Assembly: GCA_024704765.1 (NCBI GenBank)
Contig: JAKMXF010000255.1
Location: forward strand, 1 to 64,000
Reading direction: 5' to 3'
DNA from: Oopsacas minuta
Taxonomy: Eukaryota; Porifera; Hexactinellida; Lyssacinosida; Leucopsacidae
DNA length: 64,000 nucleotides
Positions within the stretch are counted from its first letter, which is position 1; each line of letters begins with the position of its first letter. The translations under genes were made by a program, and so were the position numbers. The notes under the pieces were generated by a model. That model worked only from the letters and a program-made list of their open reading frames with translations, was not told the DNA's origin and did no database searches. Shown piece after piece: positions 11,651-22,298 of this stretch.

Positions 11651-12178
11651 CTATTGACGTAAGCTAATCGCTAGGGTGAGGAACTGTTCGTAATTAATTG
11701 TTATCCAACCATTACGATTGGTATCATAATGCTGGAAAGAATTAGTTAGAGTTTGTATTACCACACAGCATTGAATAAAATCATCAAAACGAATAGCAGC
11801 TTCTCCTGACCTATCAAATTTACGGATTAGCATACTGTAAAACCGATCACTCAATCTATACCCGAATGTGGTAAGCGCTTGCTTCAGCTCATCTCTGTCA
11901 ATCGCCCCGGAATTATCTTTATCAAAAGATCGGAAGGTCTCTTGCCAGTCACAAACGTATTTCCAGAGAGCCCCGAACTCGTTAAAGTTAATAGTCCCTT
12001 TCTTATTCCTATCAAACATCCCAATCATAAGTCTTATCGTCTCTGGATTGAAAGCAGTGAAGCTACCATTCCCTAGAGCTTGCTGTAACTCATCAGCTGA
12101 TATAGCATTACTCTTGTCTAAATCCACTTTCTGGAATATCCGAAATAAGAAATCTTGATTAGGAATACCTCCTGCCAT
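11651..12178 (-). CDS. PDCD6: programmed cell death protein 6 (ALG-2), penta-EF-hand
   Basis: Calcium sensor of the penta-EF-hand family that recruits ESCRT/ALIX and COPII partners at membranes. Single exon, 175 aa, close to the 191 aa of the human protein. EF1 (DLDKSNAISADE) and EF3 (DKDNSGAIDRDE) have complete 12-residue calcium loops. EF2 (DRNKKGTINFNE) is plausible; EF4 and EF5 (DRSGEAAIRFDD, DTNRNGWITINY) are degenerate, as expected for the family, with EF5 serving in dimerisation. Other family markers are ELKQALTTFGYRLSD and IRKFDR..AAIRFDDFIQC. The N-terminus is short and lacks the Gly/Pro/Tyr-rich leader of the vertebrate protein. Neighbouring Hsp70 is also single-exon on the same strand, with 116 nt between the two coding regions. 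Confidence 0.95.
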   Translation of the reverse strand: MAGGIPNQDFLFRIFQKVDLDKSNAISADELQQALGNGSFTAFNPETIRLMIGMFDRNKKGTINFNEFGALWKYVCDWQETFRSFDKDNSGAIDRDELKQALTTFGYRLSDRFYSMLIRKFDRSGEAAIRFDDFIQCCVVIQTLTNSFQHYDTNRNGWITINYEQFLTLAISLRQ

Positions 12179-12294
12179 GAATTAATATCTAATATATTAT
12201 TTAAGCCAATTAACGAAGCTCCTGCTGGCTAGATTATTTATATTATAATATTATAATATTATACCACTCATTATTAGCAACACACTATAATCCC

Positions 12295-14160
12295 TTACAA
12301 ATTTATTTTATTTGCTTTACACTTCGTTTCCCATTTCTCAATCTTCAAACCTATCAATTCTATATCAGAATCGCTCAATAATCCTTTATTCTTCTGAATA
12401 ACTAACCGCTTCGATTCTCCTCCCTCCACCATCACATTAGCCGTTACTTCTAAGATCCCATCAGCTGTTACAGTGAAACTAACACCTATTTTCACCTTCC
12501 CTCTCAATCTAGGAGGGAGTCCGGGCAGTATAAACGTCCCTAAATGTCTGTTATCCTTAATCAAATCATTTTCTCCTTCAAATACTTCTATCTTAGCCTC
12601 CAATTGATAATCTTCGTCATTCCTATACATCTTAGTATGTGAATAAGGAATAGTCGTATTTCTCTTCACAATAACACTCATTTTCCCTCCACTAACGGCT
12701 ATGCCTAGACTCTTACCAGTAATATCCATAAGAGTTAGTCCGTTGAGTTTATGGCCTCCTGTCTTTTCTTCAATATTAAGAGACAAGTTAGCTCCTTGAA
12801 TAGCAGCTCCCATAGATACTGCTTCATCAGGGTTAATACGTTTACTAATAGGCACTCCCTTCAGGTAATTTTCTAGCATTTTCTGCACTGCGACTATTCT
12901 AGTGGAGCCTCCGATCAAAAGGACTTCGTCTAGCGACTCAGCCTTCAGGCCAGCGTCACGTAGCGCAGATTCTACTGGAATAAGACACTTTTCAAGAAGA
13001 GGCTTACTGACTGTGTCAAATTCATCCCTGGTTAAAGTGATCTCAAAATCTTCCCCATTAACAAGCGATTCAATATCTCTACTCGCTGTCAGCGAATGTG
13101 ATAGCTGGTGCTTCAAGTCACGACATGCTTCTTTCAATTTCTTCATAGATTTAGCATTTCCACTTATATCAACACCGAATTCTGCCTGAACCTTCGGTAA
13201 GAAATATTTCACTAGATTCTCATCAACATCTTGTCCTCCTAGTTGGGTATCACCACATGTACTCTTAATATCAAACACTTTATCGTCAATTAATAAAGTG
13301 GTTACATCTAAAGTTCCTCCACCGAAGTCGAATACCAAAAGTGTCCGTTTTCCATTTTCCCCTACACCCTTCGTGAGTCCGTATGCTACAGCTGCTGCAG
13401 TCGGTTCGTTAATAATCCTCAACACCTCCAGCCCTGCCATTTTACACGCGTCTTTAGTAGCTTGTCTCTGTGCATCATTGAAATATGCCGGGATAGTAAC
13501 GACAGCTCTACTGACCGGACAGCCAAGATAATCTTCTGCAGTGTTCTTCATCTTGACTAGAATATAAGCAGAAATCTCTTCTGGTGTTAATATCTCATCG
13601 CTACCCTCTAGCTGTATAGAACACATTCCATCTAGCTCTTTTATGGAGAAAGGCCATGAAGCCAATTTTTCCTGGACTGTTGTATCAAAATATTTACGGC
13701 CAATTAGACGCTTCGAATCGTAAACTGTGTTTCTCATGAATTTGTTAGCTTTCGACTGGGCTGCTTCTCCGACAAGAACTTCCACTGAACTGGAAGAAGG
13801 GAAACAGACCCACGAGGGTGTAGTACGGTTACCAGAACTATTTTGTATTACCTGAGGGGCTGATCCCTCCCACACACTTACACATGAGTATGTAGTACCT
13901 AGGTCAATACCGATAACAGGAGTGTTTCTAGATTTTGATGCAGGGACCTGTGGTGGAGATGTTATCTCAGTTCTGGTATCGAAAAATAAATCAATATTCG
14001 TGTCAGGGACTACACTCTCGACATAACCTGAATCAAATATCTTATCTAGATTGGAGATAGGGGGAGGGGAAGATGATCTCGGATCGATGTTCCCCTTTTT
14101 CACGCCAGGAAATGCGAGATCCTCGTCAAAATAGTCTAGAAAATCTGGTCGCTCTGCCAT
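12295..14160 (-). CDS. Hsp70 variant: N-terminal extension, no lid, no EEVD
   Basis: Hsp70-family ATPase chaperone on one exon, 621 aa. Residues 1-80 are an acidic, Ser/Pro-rich extension absent from ordinary cytosolic Hsp70. The nucleotide-binding domain then begins at residue 81 with the phosphate-1 motif GIDLGTTYSCV and continues with DFGGGTLDV (phosphate 2) and LIGGSTRI (adenosine motif). The interdomain linker region is altered (GLTLMDITGKSLG instead of DLLLLDVTPLSLG). The beta substrate-binding domain is present (KRNTTIPYSHT, GLPPRLRGKVKI, DGILEVTA). The reading frame stops soon after the first lid helix begins (SDSDIELIGLKIEKWETK), so the helical lid, the Gly-rich tail and the C-terminal EEVD co-chaperone motif are all missing. 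No in-frame lid remnant was recognised downstream. The ATPase core looks functional. It could be a lineage-specific paralogue. No clear heat-shock element was found upstream. Confidence 0.92.
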   Translation of the reverse strand: MAERPDFLDYFDEDLAFPGVKKGNIDPRSSSPPPISNLDKIFDSGYVESVVPDTNIDLFFDTRTEITSPPQVPASKSRNTPVIGIDLGTTYSCVSVWEGSAPQVIQNSSGNRTTPSWVCFPSSSSVEVLVGEAAQSKANKFMRNTVYDSKRLIGRKYFDTTVQEKLASWPFSIKELDGMCSIQLEGSDEILTPEEISAYILVKMKNTAEDYLGCPVSRAVVTIPAYFNDAQRQATKDACKMAGLEVLRIINEPTAAAVAYGLTKGVGENGKRTLLVFDFGGGTLDVTTLLIDDKVFDIKSTCGDTQLGGQDVDENLVKYFLPKVQAEFGVDISGNAKSMKKLKEACRDLKHQLSHSLTASRDIESLVNGEDFEITLTRDEFDTVSKPLLEKCLIPVESALRDAGLKAESLDEVLLIGGSTRIVAVQKMLENYLKGVPISKRINPDEAVSMGAAIQGANLSLNIEEKTGGHKLNGLTLMDITGKSLGIAVSGGKMSVIVKRNTTIPYSHTKMYRNDEDYQLEAKIEVFEGENDLIKDNRHLGTFILPGLPPRLRGKVKIGVSFTVTADGILEVTANVMVEGGESKRLVIQKNKGLLSDSDIELIGLKIEKWETKCKANKINL

Positions 14161-14957
14161 AAATTAATGAATTGTGTATAAGGCTAAGCACAGCCTATAA
14201 CTGGAATCAGTAGAGGAATAGAATTTCATTTGGACTCATTTCAATACAGCTCTGAACTGATTGCTTAGATGCAATATTCCTACTTTCTACTCTGAGGAAT
14301 GAGAACTATTTGTATTAGTAAAAACAATCATTTCATATTTCAACACAAATTATCTTTATTAATGTGGTAAGAGTATAGTATACAAGTGGATGGAATAGCT
14401 ATAGCGCACTTTAAGTTTATCCATCAAAATGCTAAGGCAGATGATAGTAATGAAAATATTCATTGCTGAAAACACTAAAGAAACAAATCAGAGACATATC
14501 GATCAATATTGACTCGTACAGCTATGTAATCGTATTGAAAATCCCACACAGTAAATTTTACGAATTGATGGTATATTCGGTCATTGAGAGAAAATACATT
14601 TTCTTTTGTTTCTAAATAAATGTTGACAAGGGCAGAGAAAGAAGACACTTGGTGACTAGCCAAGTAGCCATGGACTTAATCTCTAATAATGTGGCTACAA
14701 CATTAATCAACTTTGACAGTTTGCACTGCTTCATACAAGTGAGCATTACAAAATGGGGGAATACCACTTCTCCGCTCCAAAATATAATAATTGTACTTTT
14801 ATTAGCAAATATTTGACCAGATGTATTTGTAAAATAATATAAAACGTCAATAAGATTGAAAGTGAATAAAACAAATTAACAAAGCGAAAAGTATTGAAAT
14901 TAGTAAAACTTTCAATCAAACGCCAGCGCAAGATTGTTCGCTTTCTAATATAACTGT
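14161..14957. other. intergenic, Hsp70 upstream region / WRNIP1-like 3' flank
   Basis: About 800 AT-rich nt. It should contain the Hsp70 promoter and the 3' UTR of the WRNIP1-like gene. Short open frames exist but show no protein-like composition. I found no convincing GAAnnTTC array, repeat family or RNA gene. Confidence 0.5.
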
Positions 14958-17900
14958 TTAGCTCTGTGTCCTCGCGAGTTGCATCTGTATCTGAAAATAC
15001 TTGTCTCTAGTTTCAGTAGACTTGTTGCACTTTGTTAATTGCAATACAAGTTGCGTAAGAATTATCTAAAAATGAAATATGTAAGGTTATGTCACAAAAA
15101 TGACAATTATTTAGTATTATTGTATTGCTGTATTATTACCATAGCGTGTGTAGAGGGCAAAGATTGACAAGCTTGATAAGTCAGGAGTGCTGTCTGTAAA
15201 GCTGTAGCATCAGAGAGGCCTGGTAGATTAAATAAATAATAATAATTGCACCAAATAAAGAAATATCAGTATAAAATGGATACAGTTATATAGAAGCTCA
15301 AGCGACCCGCGATAATTAATTCGATACAACCGATGAAGTGTATACTATTTGACGGTTTGGGACCATATTTGTATAATTTCAGACTTAGCTTACCTATATA
15401 TAAGGAAGCAAATGCCAGCAATTCTTGAGCAATTGTTAGTGTCTTTACTCCTGTTTGTAGAAGAGATGATAGCACAATCAAAGCTGAATCAACATTTCCA
15501 GTTAACATAGCAAAGTATAGTGTCCATACGAGGTTACCCTGATCGTTCTGTACAGTAGTACCTCCAATGCTAATCAGCTGCTGAGGATCTAATGTTTTAG
15601 AATTTCCATTGAGTATCACTGATTTGGGTTCTAATATTTGTTTATCAGCTGATTTAGCAGAGAGAGGAGGCGAGGAGATAGGAGGCTGTGTCAAGAATAT
15701 AGGAGTGTGTATTGAGGTTGCAGAGAGTGTTTGTGTTCCTCCATTAGTTGTAATAGGAATGTATTTAACAGGACACAGCTTCAGGAGATCTCCATTTATC
15801 TGCATTTCCTGCTTAAGTGGTTGTATATTCAGTTTCTGATTAACATTGTTGAGCTGAACTGGTTGAAAACTTGAAGATAAGAATCTCTTTGCATCTGGTA
15901 CTGTAGTTGAGCATTCTACTTTACTAGATCGCTTCCCTAAGTTCTTATTTTGCTGTTTCAAACCGTTTGAAGATGAATTGTGCTTTTGTTTAATATTTAG
16001 GGCATTTTTGATGTCCGTTAGAGTTGTACTGAGGGATGTAGGACTCTTTGGCATGTTGGCAACTGACGTCAGAAGAGAAGCGAGGACTATATTACCAACT
16101 TGATTGTTAGAATTTGGAGGTGAAATATCTGAATTAGGACTGTTAGCATAGTTTATTGAACTATCATTGAGAACTACCAGTCTATAGAGTTGCGACAGTG
16201 CATTTGATGTACTACCGTTACATGACGATACAATACTATCCAATATGTCATTAGTCACGTCCAAATTATCGCTAAAAAATGGAAAATATAATTGTATTTT
16301 GTAAGGAAATTATGATATATGAGATACTTACCATCCTTTTGAATCTAAAAAGTTTTTCAGGTATGTTTTGGCGTTTTCTAATATTTTAAATATGGATTTA
16401 TTCGTGAGTTTTTCCAAATTTATTTCAGCTTTCTGTGTCAAACTATTTGCAAGAGTGGAAATGTTTGATTCTAAGGCAGTAGCGATTAGAAATACGTTGT
16501 GGCCTCTGGTGAGAATTTCTGCTAACGTCTCCTATAAATGATATTAATTTGGTAAATGTATCCATTCATATCCGTCAATAGGTTTCATTCATTTAACATT
16601 TGAATTGAATTATTTCCATTTACAATACTTGCAAAAGTATTAATTATTTAGAACGCAAAGTCAAAAGAATTCTTGCTATCTTAAACCCCGATAATCCAAA
16701 AGAGAATATTTTCAAGAATTAATCAGACATAAACATATCTGAATTAAAATTTCCAACAAAGCTCTTTATTCTTGTTTGGTTTGCAGAAAAAATTGCAAAC
16801 TATTAATTCTATTTACTGTGATTACAATATCAAAGGTAGATAATTCATTAACGATACGTATACCGAACGCGGGTGTTAATTCACCGAAATATTGCTGTAA
16901 AGTACAATTTGATTAATCTCTAAATTAAAGGGAGTTTGCATGCATTTTTGGATAATTAATGAATCGAAAATTGCTGCCATTAGCTGAGATAATAAAAAAT
17001 GAAAGTACATATTCTGTGGTAATAAATACGTTTGCAAATTTTAAGAAATGCAAATTATACATAAACTTGTGTAACTATGTCCACCACGTAACCGTTCGGA
17101 TTATGCGTAACAAGCTTGCCTCTTTCCAAAATCATGTTTTTCGCTATTTATTCGGTGTTAGTGACACGAATTATTGCATAAACAAAATGAATGATGTATG
17201 GAAATCAATAAATTCAAATGCTACAGAGTACTGATATCTCAAATATGCATTTACTGGTCGTTCAAACAAATAGATAGCTAAGTTTTTCTCCTTACAATAT
17301 GAATATATTCTTCACACTATTGAGAGAATATCCTCATATCATAATTGGTCCATGTTAATTATGGAATTGAATTGAATAGGACTTATGGTAATAGTTTAAC
17401 ATCGATAAACCACCACGCTTGACCTTTGATAAGTAAAATGATAAAATTTCCTTGTATGGTAGAATCTGTATGACTACATTAATAACTAAGAAGACGGTCT
17501 GTCCCTAATGAGTCATCAGGTTAGGGTTGAACAGCCAATTTAATGAATCTTTATATAATTGGATTAATTATGGCTTAGCTCGTCTCATGATTAATATTAT
17601 AAATAGGTAGTGGGTGAATAGGTTGTATATTTAAGTCAGCGCCTTGTTGCCACTCACTTACAGACAGTTCAAGTATTTTCTCCATGCATTAGCATAATGT
17701 ATAGACACGAGTAATGTCATGTCAGTACACAAGGGTTATAGTTTGTTAGTGACTTATGATTAACGCTTAGGTAAAAGCTTATTGTATTGAGCCGAGATAT
17801 CTTATAAACATCTGGCAGTGGAGGGTATATGATTGTTTGATTATATTATACGTTTCCTAACTGAAGAGTATACAGATATCAGTATGGTATATCAACACGA

Positions 17901-20900
17901 GTTGAGCACCAAATTTCCAAAATTATCCGAATTGAGCAATACAACATAACCTCCATGATAGCTGTCCGTACAAGCGGTTTTCTGAGATAACAAGTTGATC
18001 GACAAAACATTAGTACTATATAGAAGCCAGTGGTTACAGACGAATATATAGATAGAATAGATCGTCAGATATTTATGGTATGAGATTTTAAGATAATTTA
18101 CATAAAAACTAGTTCGTGCTAGCCAAACAAGAAATTATCCTATGAATGAAATAAATATGCATTAATTTGCATTAACCACAATGCTCCAGGAGGATATCTA
18201 CCAAATCTCTTACAAGGAAAAATACAGATTTGCTATTTCCTATATCCGCACCCACTCGTTATAAGAAGGAAATTCCACATTAAAACTATCATATCCTACT
18301 TGAGATGTAAATGATCTCCCTCAGTTACAAATTCCTGCTTCGACCATCTTTCCTTTGCTAACGGACGTCCAGTCCATATACTAAGAATGTCTCCGATTAA
18401 GTTTTATTGAAAGTAGCATATATTTGTTTACCAAATTGGCGTAACAAGAATTTTGGATATCAATCGCTAATTACTCGGTATTATATGTTTGTAAGACCTA
18501 AGCATGCTTAATGTTATCGTCCTTAATCGGAGTAAAATTATATTCATTTGCTTTAGTTAATTAAGTAAATAGCTCAGGTATTCATTACAAAATCAGAAGA
18601 TCACTCATACAGTAACCTCAGTTATGAAATAAAGTCGAATAATATCAATAATTGCCCTGAGGTTCATAGTTACACGATACGTAGAATGGTATGCGTTCAA
18701 GGATGTATTATGTGTACACATTCATTAGCTGTAATTAGAACCTTATTAACAATCAATTAACAATTATAACGAATGGATAATGGTTGTATGACACAATATA
18801 TTTTGATGAGACCTAATTCAGAAATCGCACTTATGTTTGTATAATTATTAGTTAATTATATGCGATGAGAGAGACTTTTTTGTTAAGTTGGAAAGTCGTA
18901 AAAACCTTATTATGTGTAGTTTGATCGTGGATAATTGTAAGATAGATAAAAAGCTACTCCATCTGTTCTAATGTAAGTAACAAGAAACATACGACATGAT
19001 TTACAGAAAAGGCAAAATAAGTCCATTTACAAATAAAAATTCCTTGTATGAAACAATAAATATGACCTTTACACTATATTATAATGATAAGATAATATAT
19101 ATGGTTAAGTAATGCTTGTAATACTTCCTTATTGATAAATATGAATGAAAATGGCTGAGATAATATTAGATTTCCAGGACTGAGAAATAATTCTTAAAAC
19201 AAGACAAATCTATGATCTAACCTGTTTTTAGTTATTTTAGAGGTTGTTATATCAAAGAATTTAATGCTGGAGACCTGTATATTATTCATTGCTTCATATA
19301 CTACTGGTAATAGTGTAGGGAGGAGAGTTTGATTGTGAATTCCAATTCTATTTTCATTTTCAAGGATTATTATTATGTAATCCTGCATTAAAGTATGTCG
19401 AAAGGGAGTTTGTTGAAAAGGTGAATCATATATTTGTACATTTTGCAATATTGCAAATATTCTATTATCTAACTCTGAGTTCGTATAGGAAGTACTGAAG
19501 AAATAGTAATTGCAATTCTAAGAATATGTAATTTGCAACTTCATGCTTCTAGCTCTAGGTCTCAGCGGTAGAGAATAAATGGAATAATTAATAATTGCCT
19601 ATGAACTAAGGTAGATTTTTGGAATACGTGGATCAAGTTCAAAGTCAAAAGTATACCACAAATGAGTTATATTGCAAGATAAACATTCCTCTTATATTTC
19701 TAAGGATAAACTGCAATATTCAAATTCCAAATAAGATAATAAGAGGTGTACAGTGAGCACCCACACGAGTTGAAATCATGACAAACTCATTGACTTGATT
19801 CCAATAAATGAATGAATAATTATTGCACGCACATGTTTAATTGTGTTGTGTGGTAAGTGGGTATCAGATTAATTTTCAGAAATTTCCTTATAAGGTAATG
19901 AACTTAAGGAAATATTCTCTTAGAATAGTGAATAAATATTTATTAATTATACCACAAACCTCTTGTTCACTTTTAAGTAGGTGGATATTGTCTAATAATA
20001 GGAAGACAGGTTTTGAATTACTCGCTATCTTTCTTGTAATTTCTTTGCTATCTCCTGAACCTATTTCCACAAAATGTGCTTCTATCCTCGTCTCAATAAA
20101 TTGCTTTAGAATTCCAGCTAATGTACTCTAGAAATGAAAAATAAAGATAAATACATATTTGATAAGGAAAGGGCATAAACACACTCTTCCTGATCCCAGA
20201 GGTCCTGTTATAAATACATTGCAGAAATTTGCTTGATTGAACTCCATTAGAACCTGTTTCATCTTATTAACGGCTGATTCCTGCCCAATTATCCCATCTA
20301 TCGTAACAGGTTTAACTGCCTCACTCAACTGAATATCAAATGTTGTTGCAAGAGAACTTTTCTGTATTTGTTTAGGACTCCAATCAGATCCCTAACATAG
20401 AACAATTATCAAATGTTGTCTCAATAATCCACTGTAGTTAATTCAGTGAAAAAGCGTTGTCACAGGCTATTTTGCTTTGAAATATTTGAAAGCAAATCAA
20501 CTTACTTTAACACTGGAATTGCTTGATTTTGGACTACTGCCATTCTCAGATTTCAAAACGACACCATGACTGTTATCTTTCTCTGGAACATAGGTGTGAA
20601 ATTTTATTTTTGTTTCATTTTGATAATAAGCTTGTCCAACAATATTATTTACAGCTGAGTAGTTTTGTTCCGGAGAAGAAGGGAGATTCGTCGGAGTTGT
20701 TTTAACAGACATTCTCTTAATCTGTTCAGCGGATGCATTATGGCATTTTACAAGGTGTGAATTAAAACTAGAACTCGACACCATGTTATTACATAAAGTG
20801 CACTTAACCGTGTTTATGTTATGTGTACGTGTATTGTTACGTGGCTGTAATGACACACCATTCTGTCGTGGTGACAATATCTGACTATCCATTTGATTAA

Positions 20901-20919
20901 TTACAATTTTGTATTGCAT
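14958..20919 (-). CDS. WRNIP1/RarA-like AAA+ protein with UBZ-type finger, ATPase motifs degraded
   Basis: Seven exons: complement(14958..15065, 15140..15219, 15394..16271, 16332..16531, 19960..20127, 20185..20391, 20506..20919). They total 2,055 nt, an intact frame of 684 aa (human WRNIP1 about 665). Residues 40-59 form a C-x2-C-x11-H-x3-C finger with the exact spacing of the WRNIP1/RAD18 UBZ4 finger. The AAA+ core follows in WRNIP1 order: KPVTIDGIIGQES, a Walker A (GPLGSGRS, residues 201-208), a Walker B (FLLLDNIHLL) and a sensor-1-like VFLIATALESN. Next come the small domain and a C-terminal helical region (FASLYIGLSDATALQTALLTYQACQSLPSTHAM) aligning with the WRNIP1 tetramerisation region. 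Catalytic residues differ: Walker A Lys is Arg, Walker B Glu is Asn, and the arginine-finger and sensor-2 arginines are not seen. A low-complexity insert of about 150 residues splits the domain near the lid. Probably a non-catalytic paralogue. The 3.4 kb intron leaves a small chance of two separate genes. Confidence 0.78.
15283..15387 (+). mobile_element. MITE family A, copy 7 (partial)
   Basis: In the WRNIP1-like intron 15220-15393. CAGTTATATAGAAGCTCAAG, GCGATAATTAATTCGATACA, TTTGGGACCATATTTGTATA. The right-hand end is missing or eroded next to the splice donor. Confidence 0.75.
16532..19959 (-). other. 3.4 kb intron of the WRNIP1-like gene
   Basis: Donor GAG|GTTTGT at 19960/19959 and acceptor ATAG|GAGACG at 16532/16531; phase 0 on both sides, so the AAA+ frame continues across it. 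It is about ten times longer than any other intron in the window and very AT-rich. Short open frames at 16959-17234 (+) and 19194-19448 (-) have no recognisable protein features. I saw none of the window's MITE families in it. Confidence 0.65.
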
Positions 20920-22298
20920 TTAACAATATTAAACTCTCTTATATAGTAATAATGAATGCCATGCAAAGTGCTGTTGCATTATTTTCTCTGTGGCCTATGG
21001 ATTCCATGCTCCTTGAGAGTCACGCATATGTGTGTCATCAAATTATACAGATTTGACGAGCACATGCAACAACACATGAATAGTTTGTTATATTTTAAAG
21101 CATCTTATCAAAATAGGTAAGAAACCTAAGGATCGGATCAATTCGTATGAGTCCATTTTAGTTCGTTAATGGAGTTAGGTTTAGGCTTCAGTATGTCGAG
21201 TAATTACTTGTAAAATTTAAATATGGTAAAGATCATACTCACAGTCATTATTTGGCGACTAAACTTAAAGATCTACACTGTATCTAGCGTTGTAAGGGTT
21301 TCTTGTTATGTGGCATAACTAATAGAGATTCTGCCTCGCCAACAGGACTTGGATTTGTAATTTCCGACGTGCTAAAGCCTGTAAATGCTCAGGATGATAT
21401 ATATCTGAGAAATGTCAGTAACATTTGTTGTACAATTCAATGGATTTGTGTTTGATTAGTAAGAACTGAGGTATCTCAATGATTTAAGGGGGTAGCCTCA
21501 ATTTCTTGAATTCAGTGATTTGAAATAGCCGTTCGAAATTTTGACGCCTCTCCCTTCCTGTGTCACGCGTTTTGTGTTACGAAAGAGATTGTAACACTTA
21601 AGGATTATCTACGGTTGTGTTTAATTATTTACACAATGCAACTTATCATATGTCTATCTTATTTGCAAGTTTGTACACTACGATATAACAACATTGCTAT
21701 AACAAATGTATTACTTTACCTAGAAGGAAAGAGTTCACGTTAATACAAATTTATTACAGAATAAGTCGACGTAAATGCAATCAAATTCACTGAATTGCTA
21801 ATACACAAATATGCAAATTAGTTCAAAATGTAACACCGATTCTATAATTTCTAATTCTAACACTATTTTACAAAATTGCATTAGCAATTCTGAAGACTCG
21901 AATTTGTAATTAAATTATACTTAATCGTTTCTCTGGAGTAGCACCGGATGGCTAGGCAATCAGGGATCAGCTGATTATGATTAAATTCTGAGTAACGAAT
22001 TTACCTTTTAAGGATATATTCTTAGAAATAAGATTGTTTATTCAGTTCTGTGAATTATAAATCAAATCAAGAATACAGAAATAATATTCAGATTTGTAAA
22101 TTATCCGAAACGAATAATTACATTTTTGTGGTGGACGCTCGTAAATACACTAGAACTAGAACCTCGATAATACTAATACCCCGATAAGACATACAAATTT
22201 TCATTTCCCTTCAATACTCTGGGGTTGTTTTCATTTCTATTCTAAGGATTATAATACTGGTAACACCCCCGTAATTAAATATTCCTAGCCAAAGTGAA
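20920..22298. other. divergent intergenic region, WRNIP1-like (-) / DEPDC7-like (+)
   Basis: About 1.4 kb between two divergently transcribed genes, so it holds both promoters. Very AT-rich. A remnant resembling MITE ends (AGAACCTCGATAATAC ... CCCCGATAAGAC) lies at about 22150-22260, just upstream of the DEPDC7-like start. No coding region is supported. Confidence 0.5.

Noticed and set aside
14475-14931. Two short minus-strand open frames upstream of Hsp70
   Set aside because: AT-rich composition, no splice-consistent links, no recognisable motifs.
16959-17234. Plus-strand 91-aa open frame
   Set aside because: Lies inside the large intron of the WRNIP1-like gene on the opposite strand; no recognisable domain, no protein-like conservation visible, and composition fits AT-rich non-coding DNA.
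19194-19448. Minus-strand 84-aa open frame between WRNIP1-like exons
   Set aside because: The AAA+ sequence joins cleanly between exons at 19960 and 16531 (SEQE|ETLAEIL), leaving no space for an additional exon in the fold.
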